NCBI GenBank assembly: GCA_032622095.1
Contig: CP136063.1
Coordinates: forward strand, 146,807,379 to 146,871,378
Source: Siphonodentalium dalli
Lineage: Eukaryota > Mollusca > Scaphopoda > Gadilida > Siphonodentaliidae
Reading direction: 5' to 3'
DNA: 64,000 nt
The notes under the pieces were generated by a model. That model had not been told where the DNA came from and made no database searches. It was given only the letters and a program-made list of their open reading frames with translations. Numbering within the stretch: position 1 is the first letter of the stretch; the number at the start of each line of letters is the position of its first letter. Both the position numbers and the translations under genes were made by a program. Below are positions 1-11,721 of the stretch, piece after piece.

Positions 1-350
1 GTATTATTAGTGGAATTCACCGTTGATTCGACGTCGTTTCAACGTCTGGTGCCCGACGGCGCACCAACGTCTGCTCGACGTCGAACCACCGTCGAGTCGA
101 CAGCCATAGTTGGCACAACGTTGGATTCCAACGTTGATAGAAATGACGTTGGTCCAACGTCGTATTATTAGTGGAATTCACCGTTGGTTCGACGTCGTTT
201 CAACGCCGGATGCCCGACGGCGCACCAACGTCGGCTCCACGTCGAACGACCGTCGAAACGGGATCCGACGTCGAGCCGACGCCGAGCCAGCGGCAACAGC
301 CATAGTTGGCCCAACGTTGGATTCCAACGTTGGCCCAACATAGGTGTGCT
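1..350. repeat. CpG-rich tandem repeat rich in AACGTT palindromes
   Basis: Two units begin with the same GTATTATTAGTGGAATTCAC text at 1 and 162, so the period is about 161 bp. The array may continue left of the window. Each unit is packed with CGACGTCG-like and CCAACGTTGG palindromes, far richer in CpG than the AT-rich surroundings. The last unit ends in a CCAACGTTGGCCCAACATAGG block near 345. No credible coding signal is seen; the frame open here exists only because the repeat is GC rich. Confidence 0.85.
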
Positions 351-568
351 ATCTGGGTAGTTATTACAGCTGCTGATCGGTTGTGATCCCGTGACCTACC
401 AACTGAGAGAGATGTTGTACTTCCACATGTCAGTTGCTATTATTTCTGGAGCAACCGGTGGAATGCGTACATGTGTGTGAAATATATTGTTTTTGCTGAC
501 CGTTCTGGGCATTGGTCGTTGTTGCGTTAGGCTGTCGCGTTATAGCCATTTAAATCCGGGACTGTTCT
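351..568. other. No recognised feature
   Basis: Short spacer between the CpG-rich repeat and the next reading frame. No repeat, splice signal or reading frame was recognised. Confidence 0.5.
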
Positions 569-835
569 CTATAGATAGACGGTATATCTCAAAGACATTT
601 GACTCATGGAATGAGGAGTGTCCGGTTGGTAGATCTCTTTCATTTCTTCACCCCAACTATGCATAACAGGTGTCCGAGTCACTGTAACGTGTACCAATCT
701 CGGTATCTTTGGCAACAAACAATTTAAAGTTTGAGATGATATACCGCCATCAACGTTTTCGGTTACGAATTTAAGTTCAGAATAACAAGAAATCACATCC
801 ATATCACTATTATCTCGTGCCAAGTGAGCTGCCAT
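569..835 (-). CDS. Unrecognised 88-aa reading frame, possible exon
   Basis: I do not recognise the protein. The start chosen is the ATG at 835, which follows an A-rich stretch giving A at -3 and G at +4. The product begins MAAHLARDNSDMDVISC and ends in a TAG at 569-571. It is mixed in composition, with acidic and polar residues and no membrane segment or zinc pattern, and looks more like a real protein than the other short frames nearby. No polyadenylation signal or neighbouring exon was found. It could be a single-exon small gene, a first exon, a transposon fragment or chance. It does not overlap any repeat I can identify, which is the main reason for listing it. Confidence 0.25.
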   Translation of the reverse strand: MAAHLARDNSDMDVISCYSELKFVTENVDGGISSQTLNCLLPKIPRLVHVTVTRTPVMHSWGEEMKEIYQPDTPHSMSQMSLRYTVYL

Positions 836-880
836 TTTTTTTGAAGCGCAAGAGTGAATCCAAAGTAACACCAAAGCCAC

Positions 881-2029
881 TAATTGTGTTCATACATGAT
901 TTGGTGTTTCGCACTATAGCTGTCTAATGACCGAATTTATCATGAGTTTTGCGAATCAACAGAGAAGGGGCCTTATATTTTATATTATCAAATTATGGGA
1001 TAAACAGCAAGACAACTTGTGGATGGCATACACCGAAATAGTGCCTTTCCCTACACAACTTAGAGTCGTACACGTTAACATACATGCATATTTAAATAGC
1101 CAAAAATAGCATTGATATCGATCATTCATAGTTTTCATGACCGCTATACATGTACAAATAGTGTCACTGATAAATCCCACACGATGTTCGCATTGCAAGT
1201 AATTATTTACATGTCACTGAATTACGAGCTTTACTATGGGATATGCCATGGTGTTTTTTTGGTGGATCAAACAACGCTCTTTGTCGTTTGTATGGACAAC
1301 ATTGTTGGTGTTGTTGGATGCTCGATTTGATAAAAACAAGACAGAATCGGCTCATAGTGACATTGTAATGCAACTGTCGATACATCAGACTCAGACGTAC
1401 TACAGTTATAAACGTATTCGCTTCTATTGCGTCATATTTCTGTGGTCCCATAAATTCTCTTTCAATGGTCAGAATGGCTCTATTTACTTTTGGAATGACG
1501 AATTAGTTTGTTAAATGTGTTAATAAATCAAACGCAGTGTCACGTTTGTGGAAATTTGGTCAAAACTAAGATTTCCGCTATTTTAAGCGGCCATTTTGGT
1601 GGCCATCTTTGATATCCGCCGAGCATAAAACTTTATACTTTATACGCGAAAACAAGCATAAGCCAAACATCGCAAGTAAAACCCTGTGTTGACTGGACTA
1701 ATAGCGGATATATCTTCCACCAAACTATCGAGACCGGCGAAAAACATTGGTCAAACGAGATCGAGTTTCGTTCGCAATTCTGCGATGGTTTCGTGGGCGT
1801 TAGCTGTATATTGTTGATCCATACATATAACACATTAAAGAGTAATATTCCAGAAATGCGATGGCCAATATTCTGTTTTCTATAATATTATTGCCATAAT
1901 GGTCTGCTGCATGACTGGACAGTCTTGTTCGACCACATGTTTTGCCCGGTCTCCAATGCTTTCATGCAAGATATCTCCACTGTTGCTAGCTGTATATGGT
2001 TGACTCATGTGTCACAAGGGAATTATTAA
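881..2029. other. Unassigned AT-rich sequence with a GCGGCCATTTTGGTGGCC motif
   Basis: Several short frames occur but none has supporting signals. Around 1585-1612 is a GCGGCCATTTTGGTGGCC motif like the subrepeats inside the inverted arms at 29886-34945, so this may be an old fragment of a related element. Two diverged stretches near 1745-1815 and 1920-2005 resemble each other, each ending close to TAGCTGTATAT. Confidence 0.3.
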
Positions 2030-2750
2030 AGGGATATGACTGTTTAGTATGTTTTTATGTTCCTTGTCAACTATTTATTATAGACAAATGTACATAACAC
2101 AAATTATTCGAATTTATGGGTCACTCGTATATATCACAGAATGCACTGGCACAGTATCTGTAATGCTGCATCAGCGCAACCTTGGGTTAAGTGTGAAAAG
2201 TTGACCCAGACAATGGAATACATGGGTTAATAGAGTCCAATTTAAGTTTACAATGAAAATGTTTCAAATTCTAATGCAACAGCCATCAAGATAAGACACC
2301 TCACTGCTGACCCATTAATATCAATTATATATCAGAGCTGTCAACTAATCACTGGCATCGTTTATGCTGAACCTTGGCATCTCGATTAAACCTATACCAT
2401 TTATAATGACCTCAGACCATCTGTAGAGTGATATACTCAGCTGTGCAATGCAGCAAATAGTTCCTTGTAAACTGTTAATAGCATACCATGTGTATTTTTG
2501 TTAAAAATTAGATTTTTTTTGTAAGAGTGAATATTTTTTGAAAAAGGGCTATAACTCAGTTAAAAATAGTCGAATCAAGCCCATAATCAAACTCGATCTG
2601 TCTTTTGGGCTGAGAACTCGATCTGTCTTTCGGGCTGAGACATTCATATTCAACAAGACAGTCAATGACTGTGGGGTCGCTTACCAGACTGTAAAGACGG
2701 AGAAGACTGGGACTCCGAAGACGACAATAGTCAGTATGTTGTTATAACAT
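2030..2750 (+). repeat. Truncated, degenerate copy of the hairpin-headed retroposon
   Basis: This aligns by eye with 25890-26760: TAGACAAATGTACATAACAC, then CACTGCTGACCCATTAATAT, then AAGGGCTATAACTCAG. It lacks the 5-prime head. In place of the usual tail it has a scrambled GACGGAGAAGACTGGG stretch without the terminal hairpin. Poly-A and poly-T tracts follow to about 2930. Confidence 0.65.
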
Positions 2751-3116
2751 AATTTTTTTTTCAAAATTTGAATTTAAAATTGAAAAAAAAAATTCATTAA
2801 AAAAAAAATAAAATAAATATTGAGCAAGGAGTAAAATTTACTAGTTTTTTTTTTCATTTACAAATTTTTTTTTTTGTTAATTTAGCAAAAGGAGTTAATT
2901 CCAAAAACTTAAATCTAAATATATTTTTTTTAAGATATTGACCCTGCCCATGTTTGCCCCAGTGCCCCCCATTTTAACAAATCTGAACCCCAGTAAACCA
3001 AAGACCCTTCATACCAACTAGAATGCACTCAGAGAGATGCCAACGTGCGCAAAAATGTAATAAAAAATAATTAAAAAAATAATTTCACTGTATTTTACTT
3101 AATTTATTTAATTTAA

Positions 3117-3585
3117 AGGTACTCAACCCGTAAAGAGGGTCCCCATCTCAACAGATTCCAACAACAACAATCCGATCAGAGGGTCCTATATTACTATTTC
3201 TTTGGCTTTGGGGGTAAAAAATATTTGATTCGAGTCGAGGAACCCATCAAACAAAGCTCAGAGTTATTAGATATTGATTTTTGAAAATTCTTATGTTCTC
3301 GAGATGAGTACTTATAACTGCCGTCAATTTGGTAACATGCTCGAGATTTTACGCCAAAATTCTATTCAAACAGACAAGGATGGATAACTCTATAATCAAG
3401 TGGTAATAATTGACTACGTACTGGGCCAGTAAGAATTCCCGATAATGAAAAATAATAGATTTCTAAAATCGATATCTAACAAATCTGAGCTTTGATGGGT
3501 GACTTCCTCGACTCGAATCAAATTTTTTTGACCCCCGAAGCCATTGAAATAGTAATTGAGAGGAGTTTTATCGGGTTGAGTACCT
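3117..3585. mobile_element. AGGTACTC inverted-repeat element, copy 1, TTAA flanked
   Basis: Nonautonomous element of 469 bp. The ends read AGGTACTCAACCCG and its reverse complement, flanked on both sides by TTAA (3113-3116 and 3586-3589). Inverted similarity runs well inward: CTCAGAGTTATTAGATATTGA on the left matches TCGATATCTAACAAATCTGAG on the right in reverse. No coding capacity. The TTAA target resembles piggyBac, but the terminal bases are not the usual CCC, so the superfamily is uncertain. Confidence 0.85.
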
Positions 3586-3660
3586 TTAATTAAAAAAATT
3601 AAAAAAAGACAATTACCATTTCTCATTTCATCACAGATAAAAGGCAAATTACTATATTAA

Positions 3661-4139
3661 AGGTAATCAATCCGAACAGAGGGTCCCCATCTCAACAGAT
3701 TCCAACAACAACAATCCGATCAGAGGGTCCTATATTACTATTTCATTGGCTTTGGGGGTAAAAAATATTTGATTAGAGTCGAGGAACCCATCAAACAAAG
3801 CTCAGAGTTATTAGATATTGATTTTTGAAATTTGTTATTTACTCGAGATGAGTACTAATAATTGCCTTCAACTGCCGTAATATGCTCGGGATGTGTACAC
3901 CAAAATCTATTCAAACAGACAAGGATGGATAACTCTAAAATCAAGTGGTAATAATAACGCAATTTTGACTGAGTTCTGGGCCAGAAAGTATTCCCGATAA
4001 TGAAAAATAATAGATTTCTAAAATCGATATCTAACAAATCTGAGCTTTGATGGGTGACTTCCTCGACTCGAATCAAATATTTTTGACCCCGAAGCCATTG
4101 AAATAGTAATTGAGAGGAGTTTTATCGGATTGAGTACCT
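3661..4139. mobile_element. AGGTACTC inverted-repeat element, copy 2, TTAA flanked
   Basis: Second copy, 479 bp and the same orientation, only 75 bp after copy 1. TTAA lies at 3657-3660 and 4140-4143. Internal text such as TCAGAGGGTCCTATATTACT is shared with copy 1. Either a tandem duplication or two independent insertions would fit; each copy having its own TTAA pair is compatible with both. Confidence 0.85.
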
Positions 4140-4143
4140 TTAA

Positions 4144-4980
4144 TAATTTAAGTAATTAAAACCAATTCCATGTTGCCGAAAGGATGAGACTTTAAAGGCA
4201 TGTGGGGCTTAGTTGTCGAAAATAGTCATATTTGTTCCAATCACCGTAAACAGAAAAAACAGTAAAACGCATACAGTTTCGTTAATATATACCATGACCA
4301 TCGCGTAAACAGCATGTTATCATAAAGACCTACTATATGTTACCTATTAAGCAAGAGCCTGATTGTGTTACAGAAGACAGCACAATGCTACTGGCTAATC
4401 ACACACAAATGGCATAAACGCTCTTTATTAGTTCCATATCAGGAATTCACCAACAAATAACGCTCGTTATGTTTACCATCATAATATAAACAAACTCTTT
4501 TTATGTTTTTGTTTACATAACAATGGTCAACCATATGACAATAACATACTGTTTATGCGATATTTCTTATTTGTATACGGACAAAGTCTGTCTACATTTT
4601 GATGTTCTTTCTGTTTGTGGCGGTTTTTGACAGTTGGAAATATTTTCACAGGATACCCACCGCCAAGGCCAACCGTATCTTTAATATCGATTACATTTTT
4701 TTCAGCGGCATATTTTCATTTTCATTTTCCGATAGTCAAAGTTGACCAAAGGAGCAATTATAAGAAATAATTAATACCATTTGTGTAAATATTGATAGCA
4801 GCCAATATGCAACAATAAATATCAATAATTAATCAATAAATAATCAATAACGATCATTTTATGTAATAATAAACTCTTCAAACGGTGTTTGTGTCAACAA
4901 ATGCGTTTTGTTTTGTGTTACGTCATTCGTCGTATTTGACCCGGAACTCGGCTGAAGGTTAGGCTATTCAGCCTATTGCG
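4144..4980. other. Unassigned AT-rich sequence
   Basis: No supported gene. Around 4413-4475, text like AACGCTCTTTATTAGTTCCA resembles the tandem segment at 44600-44925, so the two places share an old repeat. Confidence 0.35.
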
Positions 4981-5532
4981 TCAAATTACGAAATCGCGTT
5001 TTGAATGTCTCTCTTTTCCCGCACTATAAAAAGAGGTCTTCGCACGAACCAAAAATGATAAAACTTCCCAATTATAAGTAAAAATACCCAAATGAAAGAG
5101 TCTATGTAGGTCCCGAAGGAGTCTATAGACTCTTTGATGTAGAGTTCTGATGGAGAAAATGTAGGTCGATCTATTTTTGTCATAACTCTGACGTATATTG
5201 ACCTGGTAGAAAAAATCAAAATCGAGGCTCCCTATGAGCATGCCAGTTTTAAATATAGAAACAGGGAATCCCGACAAATGGCGATATCGGCGACAAACAA
5301 ATAATAAAAAACAACATGTAAAATAAACATAGCAAAAACGCGGCACAGTAAAAATGTCAGAACGCCACGAGGTTTTACGTCGTTTTTGGTGACATCATGG
5401 AGTGAAACGGAGTAGAGTGACACCAACCTACGAATCTGTCTGATCGCCATACTGTTGCGCGAGCGCACGTAAATATGAACTCATTCGGCTTGATGCCACT
5501 TGAGAAGTCGTTTTAAGAATTACTATGGAGGG

Positions 5533-5741
5533 AAAGAGTTATGGCCCTGGCTTCGGAACTAATTGACCCAGTGACCTCATTTGAACAATCTGAATACCAG
5601 TCACCTAGGGAACATCCACACCAATTATGAACCCATTCGGTCCTATGGATCTGGAGAAGATTTTCAAAGAATTGTTGATGGACGGACGACGAGTGATGAC
5701 TTTTGCTCCACCGGAGACTTCGTCGCAGGTGAGCTAAAAAA
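5533..5741 (+). mobile_element. Retroposon with terminal hairpin GCTCCACC...GGTGAGC and A tail
   Basis: The body reads TATGGCCCTGGCTTCGGAAC, then TTGACCCAGTGACCTCATTTG, then a short GGACGGACGACGAG tract. It ends in a stem-loop (5705-5734: GCTCCACC, GAGAC-loop, GGTGAGC) followed at once by a run of A. A second, longer copy ends at 43792. There are no terminal inverted repeats and no coding capacity. The A tail points to RNA-mediated copying; similar sequences are common in bivalves by recall only. Confidence 0.75.
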
Positions 5742-5765
5742 GATGACACCAGTCTTAGAAACAAA

Positions 5766-6178
5766 ATCCATGCAAGTAAAGGTGGATTATTATCATTATA
5801 AACCTGGAGATAGAATCTGAGAATTTAAATTAAAAATATCACAAAAGCATAAAATTGGTGACCAGGGTTAATACATGTAACCCATTAAATGATGGAACTG
5901 TACCCAGTATATCACTTGAATGTATCATAGATACAATGCTAATATTTCAAATGTGTTGATAAACAAATACCACAGCTGGCACACACAATTACAGTAATCC
6001 TGGGCTGACCACTAGCAGAATGAATTCTAATTTATTGTTTATTTAATCTGAGAGACCAAGTGTATGGTGATTGATGGGCCAATTCTATATCCCCCAGATA
6101 ATGGATCATTTTCAATTAATCTCAAAATGTCTGTATTTAAAATGGATCAAATACATTTTGATAGCATGCCTTTATGTA
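5766..6178. repeat. Dispersed repeat, partner of 16691-17111
   Basis: About 420 bp match 16691-17111, sharing for example AAAGCATAAAATTGGTGACC, ATACCACAGCTGGCACACAC and AGAGACCAAGTGTATG. The right edge reads TTTATGTATCTTAAAATAAT. At the partner the same TTAA carries a 1000-bp insertion, so this copy is the empty site. Confidence 0.9.
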
Positions 6179-6215
6179 TCTTAAAATAATATGCCAGCCA
6201 AGTCTGAATATATTG

Positions 6216-6628
6216 TGTCTGACATTTGCAGAATGAGGTCCCCAAAAGGTGAATTTAATGGCACTATTCCGCAAGGCGTGCTAGCATCACCGGACTCATC
6301 GTCAGTGTGATTAGGCCTCAACAGCCATGGGAAACCTAGGAACGGATTGAAGTTCTAAAGTTGAAGTTTGTAATGCACACCCATTGAGCACCTCAATTAT
6401 GCATTTTATCTTCTGCAAATTAGGGGGACATAGAAACTGAACAGAAGGGAAAAAGTCAAAAAGTAACTAAAACAAAATTTCAATGTGATACTTAAAGATA
6501 CTTCCCAGAATATGATGCCTAAGCAGAATTAGGTCCCTGGAGGGTGTATTTTTGTGATGCTAGCCTCCTGTATGGGGTAGGAACACTAAATTCACCCTCT
6601 GGGGACCTCATTCTGCAAATGTCAGACT
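6216..6628. mobile_element. Degenerate palindromic element related to 11968-12224
   Basis: The left end contains CTGACATTTGCAGAATGAGG and the right end its inverted counterpart CCTCATTCTGCAAATGTCAG. The ends match the hAT-like element at 11968-12224, but the centre is unrelated and no clean target duplication is seen. It is probably an old relative with a different internal sequence. Confidence 0.65.
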
Positions 6629-7540
6629 GCAGGCAGTTTGTTTAAATTTTCTAGCAGTGTTGTTTACACTACACAAGCTGCCAGATGGCATACATTATTC
6701 TAATATACAGTTATCACCCGCGCGATTGAGTGAGACACAGAGATTTGTCGCCCACTCGAGGCCTGGAATGTCACCCGAGTGCCGCCAGCGCTCTGTGGCC
6801 CCAAAAATTCAATCAACCATGACATTATGAATAAATGGGAAAAGATGATTCCTGGAAATATTAATAACATCTATCATCTTGATTTTCAAAACAAGGCATC
6901 ACTTACAATAATCATGTAGATTTATCTGCCTGTTACCTATTTCATAGATAAATCATATTGGCTATCAACCATTATTTTAATTTCACATTGAAGTATGTGC
7001 CTGAAGGGTTAATATATTTTTCAAAAGTCAATTTATCAGTCAATACCAAAATCAATAGAAGTGAATGGTGTTCAAAGATAACCATAGATAAGATATATGA
7101 GGAAGTGTCATTGTACATTATAGCACATGTCTATTTGAACCTAGGAAAGGGTTAATTATTTTGTAAGCAGATCAATGGGATATAGAAGACACTTTATATA
7201 TAGGTTAGACACCCCTTATCACACTCTGTAATGAAATTTCAATAGGAGAAACCAGTTTCATGCTGCCATTAATCAAATTTGGCAGATGCCAGCAGTTGTT
7301 TATCTTTAACTTCATCTAACTAAAGGCCAGACTCTGTACAATATGTCATCACTCAATTAATAACAAGATTTCACTTAGAATGCAACATCTATAAAATTCT
7401 ATTCTCATATGCTCTGGATATTGGATGTACATACTGGTAATTTATTGATATCATTATATTGCATGCAACTATTGCAATAAAATCTTCATATTTTCAAAAC
7501 AGGACATCACACCTAATTAATGATACAAAACTGAAAAAAA
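6629..7540. other. No recognised feature
   Basis: AT-rich sequence with one short unsupported frame near 6958-7155. No splice signals, inverted repeats or known family were recognised. Confidence 0.4.
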
Positions 7541-7706
7541 TGAAAGTGTCAATGACAATTTTTTTTTTAATAATTTGTTTTGTTATCATTATAAATGTTA
7601 AAAAAAATTTAAATAATTTTTGTTTGTTAAATTGAGCAAGGAGTTCAATCTAAAAAAAATATTAAAAAAAAACAAAAAAGTTTCAATTTTTTTTTCTCAA
7701 AAAAAA

Positions 7707-8030
7707 AGGGTCATAACTCCTTTAAAATTAATCGGATCAAACCCATATTCGAACACGATCTGTATTTTGGGCTGAGAAACCCATATACAAAAATTGGTTC
7801 CGATCGGATAGAAAATGTTTGAGTTATCGCATTACTCGTAAAGTGTCTACGGACAGACAGACAGACAGACAGACGGACGAACGACGAGTGGTCGATCCGG
7901 ACGACGGACAGACAGGCGGATGGATGGACGGACAGACAGGCGGACGGACGGACGGCTTGACGAACAACGAGTGGTCGATCCGGACGTCGACACTATGTTT
8001 ACCATACTATGGTATGGGTAAACATAAAAA
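7707..8030 (+). mobile_element. Hairpin-tailed retroposon, GTTTACC tail type
   Basis: One body module (GGGTCATAACTCC, AAACCCATATTCGAAC, AAAATTGGTTCCGATCGG) is followed by an expanded GACAGACAGACGGACG tract with an internal duplication of GAACGACGAGTGGTCGATCC-like text. The stem TGTTTACCATAC / GTATGGGTAAACA comes next, then AAAAA at 8026-8030. Poly-A and poly-T tracts precede it from 7540. Confidence 0.85.
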
Positions 8031-8950
8031 TCATTGATTTAAATCGGCCAACCCTAGTTTCTTGTGACCCTATTAGATACCATCTGGCAACTGAAGACCC
8101 AATTCTTCTCCGTAGAACAGATGGTAAGAAAATGTTTCCAGACTCACGTGTGCATTCTCAAATAATACAAAGGGTATAAATTAAATTATAAACTATAAAT
8201 TATAACATTAGGATTTTTTGACAATGTACACATGAAAACATTATTAATGAAACTACCAAGCTATTGAAGTTCAGATACACATTGATAATATATCACAAGG
8301 TTTGATAACTAAAACAGGAGGTATGCAAATCCAACATGTTGATTATAATTGTATTGATAAATACATGTATAACTGATGAACATTCTAAATTCTTAGCAGC
8401 TGGAAGAAACAGAGCATAATCATATACTTGCCCCCTCTCTCCTCCCCCCACTATCAGGATACAATTTCTTGTTTAATGTTTTGGCCACTTTTGTAAGATT
8501 AATGGAACTACGGAAGGCATTCTAAAATATCAGGATGTACCACAACAGAACAACTGGATAATTTCAACGATTGTATTAAAATCAACAGACATACATCTCT
8601 CATGTAAATCAAGTGTAAAAGTGAAAAAATCAAACTTTTGAAACAAAATATGGAAGAACAATCAATACTTATAAAAATATACTTTCTCAGTGACAACAGA
8701 TCAATAACTCAAGAAGAGTACAAATCATGGGAAGTTGAACATAAAGCAGCATATCACTGAGATATTGTAAGTTGTCCATGGGACAGTACAAGATAATGGC
8801 ATGTCAGATATCGTTTGAGCAAATGAGAGTGAAAATTATGAAGTAAATATGTCAATATCAGTTAGTGTAGCCCTAAATTAACATATGCATTCTACATAAC
8901 ACACTTTTTGTTGAACATATAAGCTGAACAATCTTATACATGAGTGTTAA

Positions 8951-9576
8951 CCCTTTCATGATGGGAGCTGCACCAGTGCAGCATTAACCCTTTCAGTGCC
9001 AGGCCCGATTTTTCTATCAACCCATATACCCTGTGCCAATGCATTCTCTTATATATGCGAGTCGACCATAGGTCGCCTCGCATATATAAGAGAATGCATT
9101 GGCCTAACAATTTTTCATCATTTGTTATTATTTTTTACAATTTTAATAATTTTTTCAAATATTCTTTAACCGACTTATTTTGTAGGTTTAGTGCCAGGGA
9201 ATCTTACGTTTTTCATGGGCATCAAAATTATTACTATGAATACTTGGTGATAGTTTTGAGTTATAACATGCCCCTAAGGTTTTATCCAGTTTGTTTTTAA
9301 ATTCGCTATAGCATGCTTAAGCATACCCAAAAAAAATTCAACCCAAAAAAATCTAAATGTTTTTTTGTATTTGTATTTTTTATTTTTTTTAGGGACGATT
9401 TTACAGACCGTAAATTAGGGCCGATGAGATCGGCTCCTGGCACTGAAAGGGTTAAAGACCCTGTACCAGTGCATTCTCCTATATATGTGAGGCTCCCTAT
9501 GGGAGACTCATATATATAAGAGAATGCATTGGCACAGTTCTTCGCAAAATTTCAGGAAGCTCCAGTCATGGAAGGG
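8951..9576. mobile_element. TTAA-flanked piggyBac-like MITE, outer element
   Basis: The ends are CCCTTTCATGATGGGAGC and GCTCCAGTCATGGAAGGG, flanked by TTAA at 8947-8950 and 9577-9580. The centre has the palindrome TATATGTGAGGCTCCC / GGGAGACTCATATATA inside a larger AGTGCATTCTCCTATATA stem. TTAA plus CCC ends is the piggyBac signature. It is nonautonomous and interrupted by the inner element at 8988-9451. Related copies lie at 11070, 49018, 55822 and 61981. Confidence 0.8.
8988..9451. mobile_element. TTAA-flanked piggyBac-like MITE, nested inner element
   Basis: The ends are CCCTTTCAGTGCCAGG and CCTGGCACTGAAAGGG, flanked by TTAA at 8984-8987 and 9452-9455. The related copy at 11070-11229 reads GCAGCATTAAAGATCC without interruption, so it shows the empty site. 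The 464-bp insert has no transposase frame. It carries its own 9040-9105 palindrome of the TGCATTCTCTTATATATGCG type. Confidence 0.85.
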
Positions 9577-11069
9577 TTAAGAGTGGTTCGCTGTCTGTTG
9601 TCTTCTTATGGTATCTAAACTCTACAAATGAAGAATGGACCATTGTACAATGGATAGGATAAGAAATTCAAGGAGACAATGAATTGAGCTGGTGAATTTG
9701 TGGTTCCAGGTGATTTACTGATTTGTGTAACTGATTTAATTAATAATATCTTACAGCTGGGATGTGCAATCAGGAGGAGATTCCTTTACTGGATATAAAA
9801 TTTTCTACCCTTATATTTTATACCAGCAGAAACAGGCTCCCTTTGGGGGCCTTTATTCGGTCATTTGATCTTAGACCAAGCCTTTATTCAGCAGCTGCCC
9901 CTTTGTGCGATTCGTGTGCATTTTGATCATTTAAATATTTTGATGAAAAAAAATCCCGCTAGGGTACCTCAAGTCACCAAACCAATGAAATAGTTCCAAG
10001 GGTCTGGGGAAAAAACTGAATAGACAGTCATACAGATGGATCCTACTCTTTTATATACATGTATATAGATATCTTTGATTATTTAGAGAAACATTAACAA
10101 AATACTGTTATTTCAGTATTTTTTATTCCTTATATAACAAAATCTGGCATTTTCTGAGAAATATGATATGTAATTAAAACTTGTTGAATAATTTCTCATA
10201 CAGATGTTGCATAAACTGAATATCGTGCATTGCCAACAACATTTTTCATGAAAAATGTATTTTGCAAAAAAAAAAAAATGAATCAAGTTATAATTTTACT
10301 ATATCTATTTGATCCTTCACTCCCTAAAGATTTGGGCCCGGATTATCTGAGATTTTCATTGCATTGTCGTGCTCGGCAAATTGGGCCACCAGACAAATAT
10401 CATGGTAAAATCAGGAAAATTAGAAAGATTGAGGTATTAATATTTTGTTATGTCTACTATTTTTATTTGCGATATTGCTCTAAATTATTTCAAATGAATT
10501 ATTCCATTTTGAACCCATCAGCATTCATCTTATACATTATCGAATGGTATATTAAGAAACTACATCTAAAATTGCTGTCATATTCCACACATATTGTTGA
10601 CCATGTGCAAACCAGTGCACTGTATTGATTAATATTCACTTGCTGCTATTTTTTAAAGTTGCAATGTTTTTGGGGTGGCAATCACCATTGCAACCAAACT
10701 CATTAGATGTTTAGTGTCAAACATATACTATATTATCTAGATAGCTACTAATATAAAATACAACAGATACCAAATTGCACAGAAGACTAGCACGAATAGT
10801 TGATTGTCATATGCATTAACATTTTAGATCGTCAGGAGAACAGTACAAATTTACTTGGTGATATATATCAGATTCCGATTTTACACACCTAATAGAAACA
10901 AATTATTTAAGAAATTGATGTTCAATTTGTTGATATCCATGGAGTATTGATGCAAATTGTTATTAAATTTTGATGTGGAATGTGAAAACACAACAATTTT
11001 ATCCATACTCCATGGGACACAACAAAATAAATATCCATTTCTTACATTTCAATCAACTGGCAGATTTCA
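9577..11069. other. Unassigned AT-rich sequence
   Basis: A 132-codon open frame at 10230-10628 is AT rich, lysine and tyrosine heavy, and has no supporting signal, so it is not called. Nothing else was recognised. Confidence 0.4.
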
Positions 11070-11229
11070 CCCTTTCATGACGGGAGCTGTGCTGGTGCAG
11101 CATTAAAGATCCTGTGCCAATACATTATTTTATATATGCGAGGTTCCCTATGGGAGACTCGCATATATAAGAGAATGCATTGACACAGGGTCTTTGCAAA
11201 ATTTAAGGGTGCTCCAGTCATGGAAAAGG
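11070..11229. mobile_element. Uninterrupted copy of the CCCTTTCATGAYGGGAG MITE
   Basis: A short copy of the outer family at 8951-9576. The left end is CCCTTTCATGACGGGAGC, the centre is the TATATGCGAGGTTCCC / GGGAGACTCGCATATA palindrome, and the right end is GGTGCTCCAGTCATGG. The flanking TTAA has decayed on both sides. It shows the empty TTAA into which the inner element at 8988 inserted. Confidence 0.8.
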
Positions 11230-11402
11230 TAAAGAGCATACTTCATTTCAACAATATTTTATCCTAAAATCACACCTAGTAAGTATCTTCTGTATAATAT
11301 AGAAGCAAGTTGAACTCTGTGTGGGACGTCATGTGACATAATTCCAACCTGACAAAATCATCAATTCCTGTTCTACATATGCCACAGAGTGTATGCATAA
11401 AT

Positions 11403-11721
11403 AGTGCCACTGCAGACGCTAAAATCGTAAGTGGGGAAAATTGTAGGTGGAGAAATCGTAGCTTGCCCGCAGACGCTACGGTGCTGCGATCTTTGCAGCT
11501 ACGATTTTAGTGGTATTTACAACATGACCAGTGCGACAGTGGTCATGTGACAGCTACAATCGCGCGCATTGCCAAAGTCACGCCACGATTTTCCTGGTAA
11601 AATCAAACAGTTCTTGATTGCTACGATTTGGCTACGATATTGTCGTGGGCATGCGCATTGGATGCTTCCTCCTGCGATTTTCCCCACTTACGATTTTAAT
11701 CGCAGCGTGTGCGGTGGCACT
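11403..11721. mobile_element. Inverted-repeat element with AGTGCCAC ends
   Basis: The left end reads AGTGCCACTGCAGACGCT followed by AAAATCGTAAGTGGGGAAAA. The right end is the reverse: TTTTCCCCACTTACGATTTT, then GCGGTGGCACT. More GCTACGATTTT repeats lie inside in both orientations. No convincing target duplication was found, so the superfamily is undecided. No coding capacity. Confidence 0.75.

Noticed and set aside
4981-5468. Three overlapping minus-strand frames, up to 121 codons
   Set aside because: They overlap in different frames with hydrophobic, low-information sequence. A decayed membrane protein gene could not be excluded but nothing supports one.
7994-8030. Helitron 3-prime end (hairpin near terminus)
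   Set aside because: A Helitron hairpin is followed by CTRR and inserts between A and T. Here the hairpin is followed by an A run in every copy, which fits a retroposon better.
10230-10628. 132-codon open frame on the plus strand
   Set aside because: AT-rich, dominated by K, Y, L and I from composition; begins beside a poly-A run and has no domain or neighbouring exon.
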